Shown: positions 14,440-14,766 of the stretch, one piece after another | Layout: each line of letters starts with the position of its first letter | Position numbering within the stretch: position 1 is the stretch's first letter | Origin: Mageeibacillus sp. UBA5770 | GTDB taxonomy: Bacteria; Bacillota_A; Clostridia; Saccharofermentanales; Saccharofermentanaceae | DNA length: 14,766 nt | Direction of reading: 5' to 3' | Assembly (NCBI GenBank): GCA_002418705.1 | Contig: DIEQ01000108.1 | Coordinates: forward strand, 1 to 14,766 | Position numbers and translations under genes: made by a program | Notes under the pieces: generated by a model | The model's database searches: none | Told to the model about the DNA's origin: nothing | What the model saw: the letters and a program-made list of their open reading frames with translations, nothing else

Positions 14440-14766
14440 ATGTTTTGTAGAAATTGCGGGAACCAGATTATAGACGGAAATCGCTATTGCAATATTTGCG
14501 GAGCGGATCAGCAGCCGGCCGCCGCGCCGGCGCCCGCAGATAACACGACTTCGCAGCCCCGGCCGATGCAGCAGCAGCCTCCAATATATCAGCAACCCCC
14601 AATGCCTCAGAAGGCTCCAATGTACCAACAGCCCACGAAGCCTCCGAAGTCTGCACTGGGGATTGTCGCTGCCATCACGGCGGTCGTGGTGGCTGCCGTC
14701 TGTACCGCGTCTTACTTTCTGTTCTTTGACGGTAAGCCGGCCGGACAGCAGAAATCCGCTTTGATC
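14440..14766 (+). CDS. Zinc-ribbon membrane protein (3' partial)
   Basis: The frame is open from ATG 14440 to the right edge, giving 109 residues. AAAAAGGAG ends seven bases before the start. It has an N-terminal zinc ribbon MFCRNCGNQ...YCNICG (C3, C6, C17, C20), a Pro/Gln-rich linker (about 25-70, with repeated PMQQQPP/YQQPP-like units), and a TM helix (about 71-96) followed by a short outside stretch. The layout repeats the first 110 residues of the preceding gene, so the two are paralogues by architecture and may be co-transcribed (55-base gap). The extracellular part, which would show its function, lies beyond the window. Confidence 0.9.
   Translation, partial: MFCRNCGNQIIDGNRYCNICGADQQPAAAPAPADNTTSQPRPMQQQPPIYQQPPMPQKAPMYQQPTKPPKSALGIVAAITAVVVAAVCTASYFLFFDGKPAGQQKSALI

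Overview
The window is a chromosomal stretch from an anaerobic, low-to-medium-GC Firmicute, probably of the class Clostridia. This rests on the strong AGGAGG-type ribosome sites, the BMC gene set, the Firmicutes-like zinc-ribbon membrane proteins and the absence of any operon hallmark of Proteobacteria. No species can be named. All confident genes lie on the + strand.

Region 1 (1-5302) is the 3' part of a bacterial microcompartment (BMC) locus. It holds an acylating aldehyde dehydrogenase cut by the window edge, three hexameric BMC-H shell proteins, a PduL-type phosphate acyltransferase with unusual C-terminal additions, a small protein like the EutQ/EutT N-terminal domain, a short-chain dehydrogenase, and a DeoC-type aldolase with an encapsulation-peptide-like N-terminus. 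DeoC, an RpiB relative (10433-10999) and the AldDH/PduL pair together match the class called SPU (sugar-phosphate utilising) in BMC locus surveys. The inferred chemistry is aldolytic cleavage of a (deoxy)sugar phosphate to an aldehyde, oxidation of the aldehyde to acyl-CoA, and conversion to acyl phosphate using inorganic phosphate, with the SDR as a candidate redox partner. The signature lyases and dehydratases of the Pdu, Eut and glycyl-radical types are not in this window.

Region 2 (5303-10400) begins with a 270-bp spacer carrying an extended -10 promoter and palindromes. It continues with a phosphate uptake operon in the unusual order pstB1-phoU-pstS-pstC-pstA-pstB2. The two ATPases are degenerate in complementary ways. 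PstB1 has intact Walker A, Q-loop and catalytic Glu but an altered signature (LSAGQ). PstB2 has an intact LSGGQ but has lost the Walker A Lys, the Q-loop Gln and the catalytic Glu. This predicts an obligate heterodimer with one working and one dead ATP site, which is the most striking observation here.

Region 3 (10433-10999) is the RpiB/LacAB-family protein, 32 bases after pstB2 and so probably in the same transcript. It lacks several residues used by true ribose-5-phosphate isomerases. The phosphate importer is therefore physically nested between two enzymes of the sugar-phosphate microcompartment. Since PduL consumes phosphate, a functional link is plausible but inferred.

Region 4 (11049-14766) looks different in base composition (visibly richer in G+C). 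It carries two adjacent zinc-ribbon, single-TM membrane proteins. The first is a 1111-residue multidomain protein with an HExxH metallopeptidase-like core. The second is cut by the right edge.
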